From the NCBI RefSeq assembly GCF_000006445.2, contig NC_006048.2:2232001-2296000 (forward strand): a stretch of 64,000 nt of DNA, read 5' to 3'. The notes beneath the pieces were generated by a model. It saw only the letters and a list, made by a program, of their open reading frames with translations. It made no database searches and was not told the origin of the DNA. Shown here piece after piece: positions 19,444 to 29,906 of this stretch. The stretch's first letter is position 1. Each line of letters begins with the position of its first letter. The translations under genes were made by a program, and so were the position numbers. This DNA comes from Debaryomyces hansenii CBS767. Its lineage: Eukaryota > Ascomycota > Pichiomycetes > Serinales > Debaryomycetaceae.

Positions 19444-20397
19444 TTAAAGCATATATCTTCCGACCAACGCTTCTTTATCTGTTGAAATTGATCCTGAACT
19501 ATGAAAACTATCAGTTGTGCCATATTTAAATGTTCTAAATGCAACATAGTATTTTCCAATATCTTGCGAAATAAAGATCACCATATTCAAGAACATGAGC
19601 GCTGCATCAAAACCATAAAGAAATGCTTCATGCGAAATAAGATACCCATCATTTCCTTGAATATATTCAATTAATCTGAATATAGATCTTACGAATATAA
19701 GTATTGAGCAGGCTAAAAGGGTGAGCAAAATAGAATTCCAATTATTGAATTGTGAGGGTATATTTCTGATAAACATAGCACATTCATTTGGGTGTTTAAG
19801 GACTCTATAATGAAAGATCACTTCCACGACCATGAACATCCCAAAGAAAACTATCTGAACTATCAAACCACCAATAATCACGCGTTCCCCGGTCTTCATG
19901 GATGATTGGTCACCCGAAGACATAATTCCTCCACCACCAGCCTGCATTAAGAACGACACCACATCACCGACCACAAAGATCTTGGTTAAATACTTCAATG
20001 GGATAATTGAGTATCTTTGACACTCCATGCGCTGAATCAAACGGCCAAGAGACATGTATAAAGTGGCAGCATACAAGGCAGGTGCAACTAACAAAAGAAT
20101 TGATTGGATAATGTATGGTCCAAGGACAGTGACATCATTACTTGATAAAAGTCTTCCAATATACCCTATGACTTCAAAAATTCCCCCTAATACAAAAGGT
20201 AGCATAATCCATAACACATGTTTTTCGCTTCTAGTAAAATGTTTTGAGGCCGTTGTTTTCACAATTTGGTAAACCTGGAAAATAGTCGCCAAACCAAATA
20301 ACACAATAAATATAGCTGCTGCTGCCTTTGAAGGTGTATAATTATAGGCCTTCCAGGACTTTAACGATTCATCTCTGATTCCTAGTTTATTTGGCAT
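19444..20397 (-). CDS. RTA1-family seven-helix membrane protein, copy 1
   Basis: A 317-aa protein with seven hydrophobic helices and a short cytosolic tail, the size and layout of the fungal RTA1/RTM1/Rsb1 lipid-translocating exporter family. Landmarks are YTPSKAAAAIFIVLFGLATI (helix 1), GGIFEVIGYIGR (helix 2), the family block DVVSFLMQAGGGGIMSSGD, and FFGMFMVVEVIFHYRVLKHP. Family members confer tolerance to azoles, aminocholesterol, molasses toxicants or long-chain bases at the plasma membrane. The true substrate here is unknown. Codons corresponding to 19726-20011 are base-for-base identical to the second copy at 37638-37923, while the 5' third and the C-terminal tail differ freely, a sign of gene conversion. 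A regulator gene lies downstream, beyond the relics. Confidence 0.9.
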   Translation of the reverse strand: MPNKLGIRDESLKSWKAYNYTPSKAAAAIFIVLFGLATIFQVYQIVKTTASKHFTRSEKHVLWIMLPFVLGGIFEVIGYIGRLLSSNDVTVLGPYIIQSILLLVAPALYAATLYMSLGRLIQRMECQRYSIIPLKYLTKIFVVGDVVSFLMQAGGGGIMSSGDQSSMKTGERVIIGGLIVQIVFFGMFMVVEVIFHYRVLKHPNECAMFIRNIPSQFNNWNSILLTLLACSILIFVRSIFRLIEYIQGNDGYLISHEAFLYGFDAALMFLNMVIFISQDIGKYYVAFRTFKYGTTDSFHSSGSISTDKEALVGRYML

Positions 20398-21531
20398 AGT
20401 ATTTATAAAAGCAATTTAGGATAGGTAGATTGTTATTTAGTTAGCTAAACCTAGTCTAATTCAAACATTGATCCAAGTTATACTGCAAAATCCTGTTACT
20501 TATATTCATTATAAACGATGAGATAATAATTAAAATCGACGGTCTTTAAAGGAGATTAATGGATTTAAACGGACTTCTGGGCGTTTAGCTTTTTTAAGGC
20601 TACATCAAAACGCGAATCGAAACAGACTAAATTTAGATCTTCCTATGCAGATGGAAAGCCGTACGCCTGTCTTGTAAGTGAAGCCATTACCTACTTTGTT
20701 GATTCACTCTTCATTGAATCAGTTCATTACGATCGTCTTTCAGCCACGCACTCACATACGCATACTGTAGATGTGTCTTACAGAAACCAAGCCTTTGATT
20801 GAACTTTTTGAATTTACACCCAATCAGCTATCATGATATCGTTCTACAACGCTGATTGAGACCCATTGATTTGTATACTGCCCATGTCATTCTTGATTCC
20901 CGATGTAAAGGAAGATTGCAATTGAAATTTTATTGCAATTCTGCGAAATATACAATTTTTTCTAAACCAAGCTTATTACTGAAAATTAAATACACAATAA
21001 AACATAATAGAAATGATTCTAAATAATATGAAATAAATTACAGCCTTTTAATTATTGATTAAATGGAAAAATTTCCGTTTATCCATTTGAATAAGAGGGT
21101 TCATATTGTGCTGCAACATTGCCTTTTCTTTTCGATCAAACCTGCATTATGACTTTGAAGGAAGTCATCTAGATCTTTCCTTGTTGGTATTATAGCGTCA
21201 ATTGTATAACTGCTTATTTTTGACATTGATGTGGCTTAATTGCATCATCAATGACCTCAGAAATTATAATATTAAGACATCATTATCGAAAGTATGGATT
21301 AGAAAACGCAATTGAAATGTAAAGCACGTGAAAATATCATTTTTTAGCATTGGATGCACATGTGATACTTCAAAAAAGTATACACAGTTGAATGCGGAAC
21401 AAAACTATGGCTGCGAATGGTCCCTATGATAACTTGACGAGTAGAGCTACCTGGTTTCCTTTGCTTCGGATATATATTAGGATCACAATTTCCATGTAAG
21501 TCAATATAATTTTTTCTTATTAAGGCTAACA
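20398..21531. other. Intergenic region between divergent RTA1 and Dal5-type transporter genes
   Basis: This 1.1-kb gap carries both promoters. It includes a 20-bp element at 20546-20565 that recurs upstream of the other RTA1 copy. The stretch 20900-21100 is strongly AT-rich. I see no coding relic or RNA gene. Confidence 0.4.
20546..20565 (-). promoter_or_regulatory. Conserved element upstream of RTA1 copy 1
   Basis: Read on the reverse strand, the site is AATCCATTAATCTCCTTTAA, about 150 bp before the RTA1 ATG. The other RTA1 gene has AATCCGTTAATCACCTTTAA at 37041-37060, about 190 bp before its ATG: 18 of 20 bases match although the surrounding upstream DNA is poorly conserved. It is a candidate binding site for the linked regulators. 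Confidence 0.45.
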
Positions 21532-23166
21532 ATGAGTTTAAGGTTTTTGAGAGGTTCCCAAGAAAAGAAGCAACAAGTTGATATTGTTAACAAGGAATAC
21601 GAAGTTGAGTCCGACAGCTCATCTGAGAAGTTGGAACATGTTTTTCAAGATCCACTTGTTGCCGAGCATTATGCCAAGATATACTCAGATTGTGAATATG
21701 AATGTAGGGACCATTTTGATCCAGATTTTACATGGACTGCCGAAGAAGAAAGAAAGGTAGTATGGAAAAACGATTGGTATGTCACATTTTGGGCTTTCTT
21801 TATGTTTACAGCTTTGGATTTTGACAGAAATAATATATCACAAGCTTTGTCCGATAACATGTTGGAAGACCTAGGAATGACTACAAATGATTATAATGTC
21901 GGTAAAACGATTAATTTGGTATGTTTCCTAGCAGCGGAGTTGCCATCCCAATTACTATCTAAGAAGGTCGGACCTGATATTTGGATTCCATCCCAAATTG
22001 TTTTGTGGAGTATTGTTTCAATGACTCAGGCAGCTATCACAAACAAAGTGGGCTTCTTTGTTACAAGAGGTCTCTTAGGGGCCCTTCAAGGTGGATTCAT
22101 TTGTGACATATGCTTATGGATGTCCTACTTTTATACCTCAAAGGAATTTCCATTTCGTTTATCCTTATTTTACATTGCTAACCCTTTAACTGCTGTATGG
22201 TCAAGTTTATTGGCTTTTGCTTTATTAAAGATCAAAACCAACGCGCTCCCTGAAGGCTGGAAGTGGTTGTTTCTTGTTGAAGGGCTTTTTACTTTGATAG
22301 TTGGATTGGTTTCATACTTTAAAATGCCCGCATCAGCTGTCCAAACTAAAACATGGTTCCGCAAAAAGGGATGGTACACTGATAGGGAAGAGAAAATTGT
22401 CGTTAATAGAATCTTACGTGATGATCCAACCAAGGGCGATATGAATAATAGACAGCCAGTTAGCCCCAAGGAATTGGTTAAAAGTTTATTGGACTATGAT
22501 TTATGGCCCGTTTATATTATCAGACTTTTGGGTGATATTGGGGCTTCCCCAACTAGTAACTACTTGACTTTAACACTCAGAAAACTTGGTTTCTCAACAT
22601 TCAAGACTAACCTATTGAGCATTCCTTACAATATATTGATGATTATTACTATGCTTGCTTCAGGTTATGTATCAGAAATCATTAATAGCAGAGCATTAGT
22701 GCTAGCAACTATTCCAATATGGATTCTTTCGTGCTTGTTTCCCTTGAGATATTGGCCTGGTTCTCAAGTTGATGTATGGGGAACTTTTGCCATACTTACA
22801 GTTATTTTAGGTGCATGTCCCACATGGCCGCTCACCATATCATGGTGTTCAGCGAATTCCAATTCCGTTAGAAATCGTGCAGTTTCAGCAGCAGTTGTGA
22901 ATGTGTTCTCACAAACCGCTGCGATTATTGCAGCAAATATATACAGGGATGATGATGCACCAGCCTATCATAGAGGGAATGTGGTATTAATAGGATGCGC
23001 TTTTGGTGCTTTGGGTTCTTGCATTCTTGCGAGGTACTATTACATATTCAGAAACAGGCAGAAGGAAAAAGCTTGGAACGCATTAACAATCGAGGAACAA
23101 GAAGATTATGTCAAAAATACTACTGATGACACCAACAAGCGTCTTGACTTTAAATTCACTTACTGA
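21532..23166 (+). CDS. MFS anion transporter, Dal5/Tna1 family, closest in memory to Soa1 sulfonate permease
   Basis: A 544-aa protein with a roughly 85-residue acidic cytosolic N-terminus and 12 predicted helices. FDPDFTWTAEEERKVVWKND before helix 1, LDFDRNNISQALSDNML, LAAELPSQLLSKKVGPDIW and GLLGALQGGFICD are hallmarks of the fungal anion:cation symporter group (Dal5, Seo1, Vht1, Thi73, Yct1, Soa1). The wording of the helix 1-4 region is nearest to what I recall of the Soa1 (YIL166C) sulfonate/thiosulfate carrier, but the substrate cannot be fixed by eye. It lies head-to-tail with a Zn2Cys6 regulator and near a secreted arylsulfotransferase-like gene, which makes a sulfur-containing substrate attractive as a hypothesis. 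Confidence 0.85.
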   Translation: MSLRFLRGSQEKKQQVDIVNKEYEVESDSSSEKLEHVFQDPLVAEHYAKIYSDCEYECRDHFDPDFTWTAEEERKVVWKNDWYVTFWAFFMFTALDFDRNNISQALSDNMLEDLGMTTNDYNVGKTINLVCFLAAELPSQLLSKKVGPDIWIPSQIVLWSIVSMTQAAITNKVGFFVTRGLLGALQGGFICDICLWMSYFYTSKEFPFRLSLFYIANPLTAVWSSLLAFALLKIKTNALPEGWKWLFLVEGLFTLIVGLVSYFKMPASAVQTKTWFRKKGWYTDREEKIVVNRILRDDPTKGDMNNRQPVSPKELVKSLLDYDLWPVYIIRLLGDIGASPTSNYLTLTLRKLGFSTFKTNLLSIPYNILMIITMLASGYVSEIINSRALVLATIPIWILSCLFPLRYWPGSQVDVWGTFAILTVILGACPTWPLTISWCSANSNSVRNRAVSAAVVNVFSQTAAIIAANIYRDDDAPAYHRGNVVLIGCAFGALGSCILARYYYIFRNRQKEKAWNALTIEEQEDYVKNTTDDTNKRLDFKFTY

Positions 23167-23512
23167 TGACGAGGTATCAATGATTTAATTGAAAATTGTG
23201 ATTAGTTTGGGATACTACTTTTTTTTATCTTATAGAGAAACATAGAAATTGCAATTCTATTGCAGTATTAGAATTAGATAGTGTGTAAATAAAAAAATGA
23301 AGCAAGAAACTTTATAAAAATTTTTAATTTTGTGAATACAGAATAATATGAAACTTTTTGGGTCCTAATTTGAATCATACACCTCAACATCCCAATTCTT
23401 CAACTAAAATCACGAGATTAGAGCTGATAATGATAATTGAACCACACATTTTTTCTATCATATGATAAATGAAAAATCTCCATGGAATCTATAAAATAGT
23501 AATGTAGTTGGT
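23167..23512. other. Intergenic, promoter of the following regulator
   Basis: This 346-bp AT-rich gap lies between two forward genes. It contains a poly-T tract at about 23218-23226 soon after the transporter stop, a possible 3'-end signal. Nothing else is recognised. Confidence 0.4.
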
Positions 23513-25687
23513 ATGCCTCCTATGTCCAAGAAGAATAGGTCAAGCGTGGCCTGTAACGTATGTAGGGAATGCAAATTAAGGTGTAATAATAATAATGATG
23601 GTAGTCAATGCCAAAGATGTGATTCATTGAAGCTTTCATGCTCGTATACATTGAAAAAATCCCAGATACATAAAAAGAGCTTACCTAAGATTCGACCAAC
23701 ATTACGAAACGCTGACACTAATTCCGTTAAGGGAATACAAGCTAATAAAAGAAGCCCGAATAAGGATGTTGCAGTGATTCTCCCAGAAAAATGGATAATA
23801 ATTGAAGTTGCAGAAATTTTTTTTAGAAACCAATATAAAGGGATATTCCCCTTTGTACATAAACCATCCTTGATTGCATTCTTAAAATCAAATGAGTTCA
23901 ATCCTGAAACGTACATAAAGGAGTACAATCATAAATATTTTAAAGCTAATTTTTCAAACTCCTTGAAATATCCTGATCCCATTATATTGCTTGCTATTCT
24001 TGGCCTTTGTTCCAGACTCCATCCCATTTTATCTAGCATATACGGTCGCTTCTCTGAGACAGAGGAACCTGAATATTTTGCTCCAGATACTCCGTATTGC
24101 AAGACTGTTAATGGTAATATACGTGATTGTAATACGAACGATAACGATAGCAATCTAAATGTGGCTCATGAAGTTGATTCTTTAGATTATGCCTCCAATG
24201 CGTCCAATTATTTTGGTTGGCATGCAAGGAGCCTACTTAAAGATGTATTCGATAGCCCTACAATTCAAAGGATTCAAAGTTTAACTTTACTTAGTAGCCA
24301 TGAATGGGGAGAAGGAAACACATCAAGAAGCTATCTTTATATTGGTATTGCAGCAAGAATGGCATTAGTGCTTGGATTAGGCGATGAAAAGAATTTGTTT
24401 GCTGATGATGACAATATTGGTGAGGGAGATGATGTCTCGAAACATATTTCAATTGAATGCAAAAGACGGACTTTGTGGTCTGTTTATATGATGGACAGGT
24501 GTAATTCAAGTGGTCGAGAAAGATCACCTGCTATCAGACTAGAGGAAATTCGAATTAAGCTACCTTGTGCTGAAGATGACTTTATTTTTGGTAATGATAG
24601 TAATGCACAAACTTACGTTGAAATGATATCCAGCATCCAAGATAAAAATACTCAGGAGTTGAATAAAGTTTCGTTTTATGGATTTACGATTGTATTGTTT
24701 GAGATATGGTCAAAGATCGCAAAATGGGTTGGTGAAATTGGTGGTAAGTATGAAATAAAACCACCCTGGGACCTACATTCTACATTCGCAAATCTTTCTG
24801 ATGAGTTAGGATCCTTTCAATCGGCGCTCCCAAGACATTTAATATACAATTCATTTAATTTAGAAGCGCATATCTCACAAGGATCGGGGCCAAACTTTGG
24901 TTACCTTCATGGGCTTTCATTTTTATGTCGAATTTTTTTGAACAGAGAGTATTTATTTTGCCACCCAGATTCTTTTACTTTCCATTGGTGGAGAAACTCG
25001 GTAAAAAATCTAATGGACTCAGTAGAGAAACTATCAGCATTAATAGATAGTCTTAAACTGAGGGATTTAATGGTTATTGCACCATTTACTGGATTTGAAT
25101 TATTTACAGCCGCTATAACAGGCTTATATTTTTATGCATTTCCTTCCAATATTTTAATGAAGAACTACCCATTTATAGCAAACCAAGCCGATTCCGTGGA
25201 TCCTGAAGAAGTCTTAAATATGAAAGAAAAGTTCAAGATAATGTCTTTAGATAACATAGAAGGACTACGCACTTGGAGTAATGTGTGGGGGTTAGGGAAA
25301 AAATGGTATAACCTAGCTAGAGTTTTACAAGAGGAGTTTGAAAACTATAGTGTTAACGCATCTACAAACATACAGAATGAAACTATACGACATACTATGC
25401 ATGATTATGGAAATGGAGAAGTCCAAGAGGTCTATAATCCAAAAGGCAATAGTAAGGTGAAAATAGTCACATCAGTACTTAAAAATGGAGTTTTCACGCC
25501 ATCTACCCATGGTGATAATATTTTGCTTGATTCTTCGACTGTAAAGGCAGATTCCCTTATGACTGGTAAGAGTGTATATAGAGATGATGCAATGTTAAAT
25601 TATCTTTCATCACCAACTTTAAATTTTATACATAGCTTCGACTCAGCAAGTATCTTCCCTGGATGGAGTGATAACTTGGAGATTTAG
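23513..25687 (+). CDS. Zn2Cys6 transcription regulator with fungal-specific middle domain
   Basis: A 724-aa nuclear protein. The zinc cluster is C14-x2-C17-x6-C24-x8-C33-x2-C36-x6-C43, with an unusually Asn-rich loop between the third and fourth cysteines. A basic linker (KKSQIHKKSLPKIR) follows. The fungal_trans domain spans about residues 85-420, with FPFVHKPSLIAFL, SNYFGWHARSL, GEGNTSRSYLYIGIAARMAL and KRRTLWSVYMMDRCNSS as its standard landmarks. It sits between a Dal5/Soa1-type transporter and a converging arylsulfotransferase-like gene, 41 bp from the latter's stop, and is the likely local regulator of one or both. I do not recognise a specific orthologue. The start chosen is the first ATG; the second Met is only three codons later. 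Confidence 0.9.
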   Translation: MPPMSKKNRSSVACNVCRECKLRCNNNNDGSQCQRCDSLKLSCSYTLKKSQIHKKSLPKIRPTLRNADTNSVKGIQANKRSPNKDVAVILPEKWIIIEVAEIFFRNQYKGIFPFVHKPSLIAFLKSNEFNPETYIKEYNHKYFKANFSNSLKYPDPIILLAILGLCSRLHPILSSIYGRFSETEEPEYFAPDTPYCKTVNGNIRDCNTNDNDSNLNVAHEVDSLDYASNASNYFGWHARSLLKDVFDSPTIQRIQSLTLLSSHEWGEGNTSRSYLYIGIAARMALVLGLGDEKNLFADDDNIGEGDDVSKHISIECKRRTLWSVYMMDRCNSSGRERSPAIRLEEIRIKLPCAEDDFIFGNDSNAQTYVEMISSIQDKNTQELNKVSFYGFTIVLFEIWSKIAKWVGEIGGKYEIKPPWDLHSTFANLSDELGSFQSALPRHLIYNSFNLEAHISQGSGPNFGYLHGLSFLCRIFLNREYLFCHPDSFTFHWWRNSVKNLMDSVEKLSALIDSLKLRDLMVIAPFTGFELFTAAITGLYFYAFPSNILMKNYPFIANQADSVDPEEVLNMKEKFKIMSLDNIEGLRTWSNVWGLGKKWYNLARVLQEEFENYSVNASTNIQNETIRHTMHDYGNGEVQEVYNPKGNSKVKIVTSVLKNGVFTPSTHGDNILLDSSTVKADSLMTGKSVYRDDAMLNYLSSPTLNFIHSFDSASIFPGWSDNLEI

Positions 25688-25727
25688 TTTTATTGTATAG
25701 CATATAATATATAGGAAAAAATAAAAT

Positions 25728-27374
25728 TTAAATTGCTATAGAAGTTAGCCTTGCAATGATTCTGGAAAAATATGTTTGATACTCCCCACATACGTATTCA
25801 GGATGTTCTTTACTACTTTCTACTGCCAAAATTTGGGCCTCTGTATAAACAGGATCAGATGTAGATAATAAAACTTCTTCAGAGTCGTAAGCCTCCACCA
25901 AGACTCTTGCAAACTTTGCGTCAAATGTTTTGAGGCTCTCGAACCCCTTTCTTGGGCTTTCTCCAATAAATCTTCTAGAACCATTATGTTCGACTGAATA
26001 AAATTTCCATTTCTTCGTTTCAGTATCCCCATTCCAGCTGACATATATATTTGTAGATCCATCATTTGTGTATTCACCTAACACGGCAATTTTTTCATTT
26101 GGTTTCCCAGTCCAGTTTGATTTGAAAGCACGGTAGTTTTCGGCATGAAGTCCCAATTCTCCTGAATCAACAAACGCATTGAATATTGGTCTTTCATCTT
26201 TAAATTCCGTGATTGCACCCTCTGAACCCCAGTTCACTAGAACGTTTCCGTTTGATAACACCTGTGTAGAACCTTGTGATTTTGATAACAAATTATCTGG
26301 AGATACCCCGTTAAAGATTAATTTTGCATACCAGTCTTTTGTATCGACTTCTATAATTTTCCCACTGGAGTGTTCATTATATTTGACCACACCACCGTTT
26401 TTGTTTTCCGATCCATGGGCTGAATTGTCATAGAATGATATTAACTGCTTAGTCCCATCATCAGAAGTTGATAAGTACCTAGCATGATGTTGAAAAGAAA
26501 ATGTCAAATTTTTTTCACTTTCAAAATCAGAGCTTGTAATTCCTGGTAAACCTCCTAATTTCCAAAGAATTTCTCCAGTATTGCCATCTATCTTATATAA
26601 TGAGGCAGCATCTCTCGCGGAAATTAAGTAATCACCATTCTGGTCTTTATCTACCGAATTAATGTGAAAATAGTCCCAAGCATCACTTGAATTGTATCCT
26701 GATCCGGCTTGTCCTTGATTAATTGGTAATACTGACTCATCCGGCGAAACATGCTCCAACGAAGACCATTCAAATATGACCTCACCAGTATTTATATCTA
26801 ATTCCTGAAAGATGGCATCTACAACCCATTGCTGTTGAGCAGAAGCACCATATGGTGTCAAATCCTTAGGTACTGGCTGATAAATCTGTACTAGTCCTGT
26901 TGTTTCGTTAATTATGTGAAATTCATGTTTATCAATAATTTTATGATTTCCGGCTCTTAATTCTTTAATAGTTTCGTAATTCTGGTTTAGGAATGTTATA
27001 TGTCCATGCCCGTGTCCATAACGTGGATTATGAGATCCTTCAAATGAAAATAGGATATCATTTCCATTGAGTTTACCGGCTTGGAAATTTGTTGCCCATA
27101 TAGAAAAATAGCTAAAACCGGACCAAACCAATTCCCCTTCACTGTTAAATATATAGGGTGCAGCCTGACGAGGTCCGTGAAAGGTATCAATATCTGCATA
27201 TCCACTAAATGGAGCAAGGAATAAATAACCTGGAGAAATATCGTCATCTGGGAAGATTGTAATATTCAACTTCGGAGGAGCTAAATCTGGCCGCGATCGA
27301 TACTGCCAATCGCCAAAGACCAAGTGTATAAAAAATGTTAATAGAGAGATAATACTTAATGTATTTGATTTCAT
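25728..27374 (-). CDS. Secreted arylsulfotransferase-like (ASST family) protein
   Basis: A 548-aa protein with a cleavable signal peptide (SIISLLTFFIHLVFG, about 21 residues). The body is a repeating beta-propeller: RPDLAPPKLNITI opening, YLFLAPFSG, HNPRYGHGHGHITFLNQNY, DKHEFHIINETTG, SDAWDYFHINSVDKDQNGDY and GNTGEILWKLGG. This is the fungal arylsulfotransferase family (Arylsulfotran_2 type). Bacterial ASST moves sulfate between phenols through a catalytic histidine. Several His residues here (the HGHGH cluster, EFH, FHINS, QHHARYL) are candidates, but I cannot assign one. Fungal members have no settled activity. The neighbouring Soa1-like transporter and regulator suggest use of aromatic sulfate esters or sulfonates outside the cell; this is inference. 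Numerous N-glycosylation sites fit secretion. Confidence 0.82.
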   Translation of the reverse strand: MKSNTLSIISLLTFFIHLVFGDWQYRSRPDLAPPKLNITIFPDDDISPGYLFLAPFSGYADIDTFHGPRQAAPYIFNSEGELVWSGFSYFSIWATNFQAGKLNGNDILFSFEGSHNPRYGHGHGHITFLNQNYETIKELRAGNHKIIDKHEFHIINETTGLVQIYQPVPKDLTPYGASAQQQWVVDAIFQELDINTGEVIFEWSSLEHVSPDESVLPINQGQAGSGYNSSDAWDYFHINSVDKDQNGDYLISARDAASLYKIDGNTGEILWKLGGLPGITSSDFESEKNLTFSFQHHARYLSTSDDGTKQLISFYDNSAHGSENKNGGVVKYNEHSSGKIIEVDTKDWYAKLIFNGVSPDNLLSKSQGSTQVLSNGNVLVNWGSEGAITEFKDERPIFNAFVDSGELGLHAENYRAFKSNWTGKPNEKIAVLGEYTNDGSTNIYVSWNGDTETKKWKFYSVEHNGSRRFIGESPRKGFESLKTFDAKFARVLVEAYDSEEVLLSTSDPVYTEAQILAVESSKEHPEYVCGEYQTYFSRIIARLTSIAI

Positions 27375-27639
27375 TGTAGAAAAGCCGATCTGTATAAAAT
27401 AGCTATAACTAGAATATTATGGACTAATTTGATTTTCTTATATAGTAACTTAAAATATTCTAATTGAAGCCACAGAATGCGGTTCGGTTCATAAGCTTAT
27501 GACGCAAGGTCGTATTATTTGGGACAATATAACCATACCTGGCAGAAGTCTGTTAATTCTCTGTCATGTGAAAGTAGTTTATGCTGAAAAATATTTGTGT
27601 AATGTTGAAAGTGTGATTCTATTTATTTCTAAATTATAT

Positions 27640-29325
27640 CTATAGTGAGACTAGTTTAGTTTTAGCTTTCAAAACATCACTTAGAAGAAATAAGAAGAAG
27701 GCTATTGCACAACAAATAGCTGAGACTGCTTGGGCGATTTTAATTGCAGATTCATAATCTTGAAGTACAATACATTTGATATGATCTGGCAATGTAAATG
27801 CAGCGTCGGTTGATTTCTTCAAATCACTTAGTATTTTATTGATTTCATCGTTATTTAATTCACCTAATTTGTGTAAATCCTTGGACACCTTACTGCTCGT
27901 AAATATTTGAATGATTGCTGAAACTCCAGCAACACCCCAAACACCCCCAATACTTCTCAGTAGATAAACCATAGATGTAGACGTCGCTTGATTGGAAGTT
28001 CCATAAGCAAAAATAAATGTGAATAAGCTACTCGGATACGCTAAACCTTGACCGATATTAGCCGGCATTAAAAGAAGGTTCAAGAGCCACGGCTTGGTAC
28101 TTTTATTAATAAGCAATGCAAGAAAGTTACCAATACTCATAATAAATGACCCAGAATACACAAGTAATCTTAAGCAATTAAATCTAGCCATGGTTACACC
28201 CGCAATTACACCACCTATAGGTGTTGATAGTGCAGGAAAAATAAGTCTAAACCCTGCTTTAGACGGTGTATCACCAAGCTCAATTTGAAATAATAAAGGT
28301 AAGATAAAAAGATAGGCATAACCTGCTAAACCTATTAAGAAATTAAAAGCAATAAGACAAATGGGAAATAGTCCCTTGAATTTATTAATAGGAATTATAG
28401 GATTCGCTGTTGTATTGCATTCAACATACAAAAAGTATAGTAACAACGAAAAACCACTTATCCCTAAACAAATTAGCCTATAATCGTTCCAAGCCAATAC
28501 ATTTCCCCCTAAAGTCAAAACAAAAAGTTGAAACGTTAGCGCAGTAACTAATATGATGGATCCTTTTATGTCAATTCTTGAAAATATGTTTTTCACAGAA
28601 GAAATAGACTCGTTACTAAATTCTGGCTGATTTGGAATATAATTGAAGGCAATAAAAACACTTATTAGTGCTGGAAAAATTTGAATTATGAAACACCATC
28701 TCCATCCTAATGTCAGAGCAATAAGTCCACCTAAAGAAGCGCCGCAAATGGCTCCAAATCCTAATAGTAGATTTTGAAAGGCTTGGAATAATCCTCGTTT
28801 CTCTGGAATAACGATATCTGAATTAATGATAGTTGAAAGTGTTATTAATCCGCCACCACCTATTCCTGTAAATGCCCTCATCAAGTTTAGCATTAGCATG
28901 CTTTTGGCAATAGAGCAACCAAAACAACCAACTAAAAAGCAAATAACAGCAAAAATTACGCATTTCCTTCTTCCGATGATATCAGAAAATGATCCATATA
29001 AAGGTTGAAATGCAGTGGAAGTAATCAAGTATGAAGTGGTAATCCAAGAAGCTAAATTCATTGCTCCAAACTCATTGCCAATAGTGGTGTATGTTGATGC
29101 AGCTACAGTACCATCAAACCCAGAAAGAAATACGTTCATAAACAACGATAATTCAATCCAGAGGAAGTTATCTACCTGTGAGAAAATACTTCTAGACGTT
29201 GTGGTATTAGGAAACTGTGAAGATCCATCTCTTTCTATATGAACACCTGACAACGTTTCTGTTTTATCAATTAGAGAACTTCGTTCATCTACCTTCCTGA
29301 TTTCCAACATAATTTTTAATCTCAA
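27640..29325 (-). CDS. MFS transporter, DHA2 family, vacuolar basic amino acid (Vba) type
   Basis: A 561-aa protein with about 14 helices. Landmarks are FLSGFDGTVAASTYTTIGNE (helix 1), WITTSYLITSTAFQPLYGSF, SDIIGRRKCVIFAV (motif A) and AFTGIGGGGLITLSTIINSD. These match the Vba1/Vba2-like group of the 14-spanner drug:H+ antiporters, which load basic amino acids into vacuoles in S. cerevisiae; related proteins export azoles or siderophores. A short acidic N-terminus precedes helix 1. The chosen ATG is the first; a second, at residue 6, gives an equally good start. It is transcribed in the same direction as the arylsulfotransferase gene, with 265 bp between, but no functional link can be shown. 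Confidence 0.87.
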   Translation of the reverse strand: MRLKIMLEIRKVDERSSLIDKTETLSGVHIERDGSSQFPNTTTSRSIFSQVDNFLWIELSLFMNVFLSGFDGTVAASTYTTIGNEFGAMNLASWITTSYLITSTAFQPLYGSFSDIIGRRKCVIFAVICFLVGCFGCSIAKSMLMLNLMRAFTGIGGGGLITLSTIINSDIVIPEKRGLFQAFQNLLLGFGAICGASLGGLIALTLGWRWCFIIQIFPALISVFIAFNYIPNQPEFSNESISSVKNIFSRIDIKGSIILVTALTFQLFVLTLGGNVLAWNDYRLICLGISGFSLLLYFLYVECNTTANPIIPINKFKGLFPICLIAFNFLIGLAGYAYLFILPLLFQIELGDTPSKAGFRLIFPALSTPIGGVIAGVTMARFNCLRLLVYSGSFIMSIGNFLALLINKSTKPWLLNLLLMPANIGQGLAYPSSLFTFIFAYGTSNQATSTSMVYLLRSIGGVWGVAGVSAIIQIFTSSKVSKDLHKLGELNNDEINKILSDLKKSTDAAFTLPDHIKCIVLQDYESAIKIAQAVSAICCAIAFFLFLLSDVLKAKTKLVSL

Positions 29326-29906
29326 TACTTTAGTTTAATAATCAACATTTTTTTCTTAGATATAAATGGTTGGAAAGAGAAAGCATTCTTTCGGTTCGGT
29401 AAAAAAAAAGTTTTTCATGTGGATGCAATATAACTGTGGCATTATATGGGATAAAGCGTGAACTAACGTCTGGACAGTCGTGATATGCGCATTATTCTAC
29501 GTAATCCAATTTTCTTTGGGAAAGACATAAATTGAAAGTAATATAAATATGTAATGGGTAGAAGGGACGGTATGTTATGAAACCATATCGCTCTCGATAT
29601 TATAATCTAGGATAATATTTGGAGTTGACGTAAAAAAATTTAGACGCGCTGATTCAAGTGGTTGCAAAATATCTATATGCAATCTTGCATTACATTACTA
29701 TAGATTTTAACGATCCTATAAACTTTCAAGTAATCATTATTACAGGTTGAAATATTATCAAATATATATATGTGAGAGATATTAAATATATATAATTATA
29801 TAGGTCAAAAAAATTAAATTAGCATCAATTGAATAATTGATAAAATGGCTTAGGTTTTATGTAATTTCGCGAAAAACCAAAAAAACCAAAACAATCAAAG
29901 TTGAAA
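29326..29906. other. AT-rich intergenic region
   Basis: It holds the promoter of the DHA2 gene and the 3' region of the aquaporin gene. It contains an A-run at about 29400-29410 and a TATATATA-rich part at 29760-29800. Nothing coding is seen. Confidence 0.4.
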
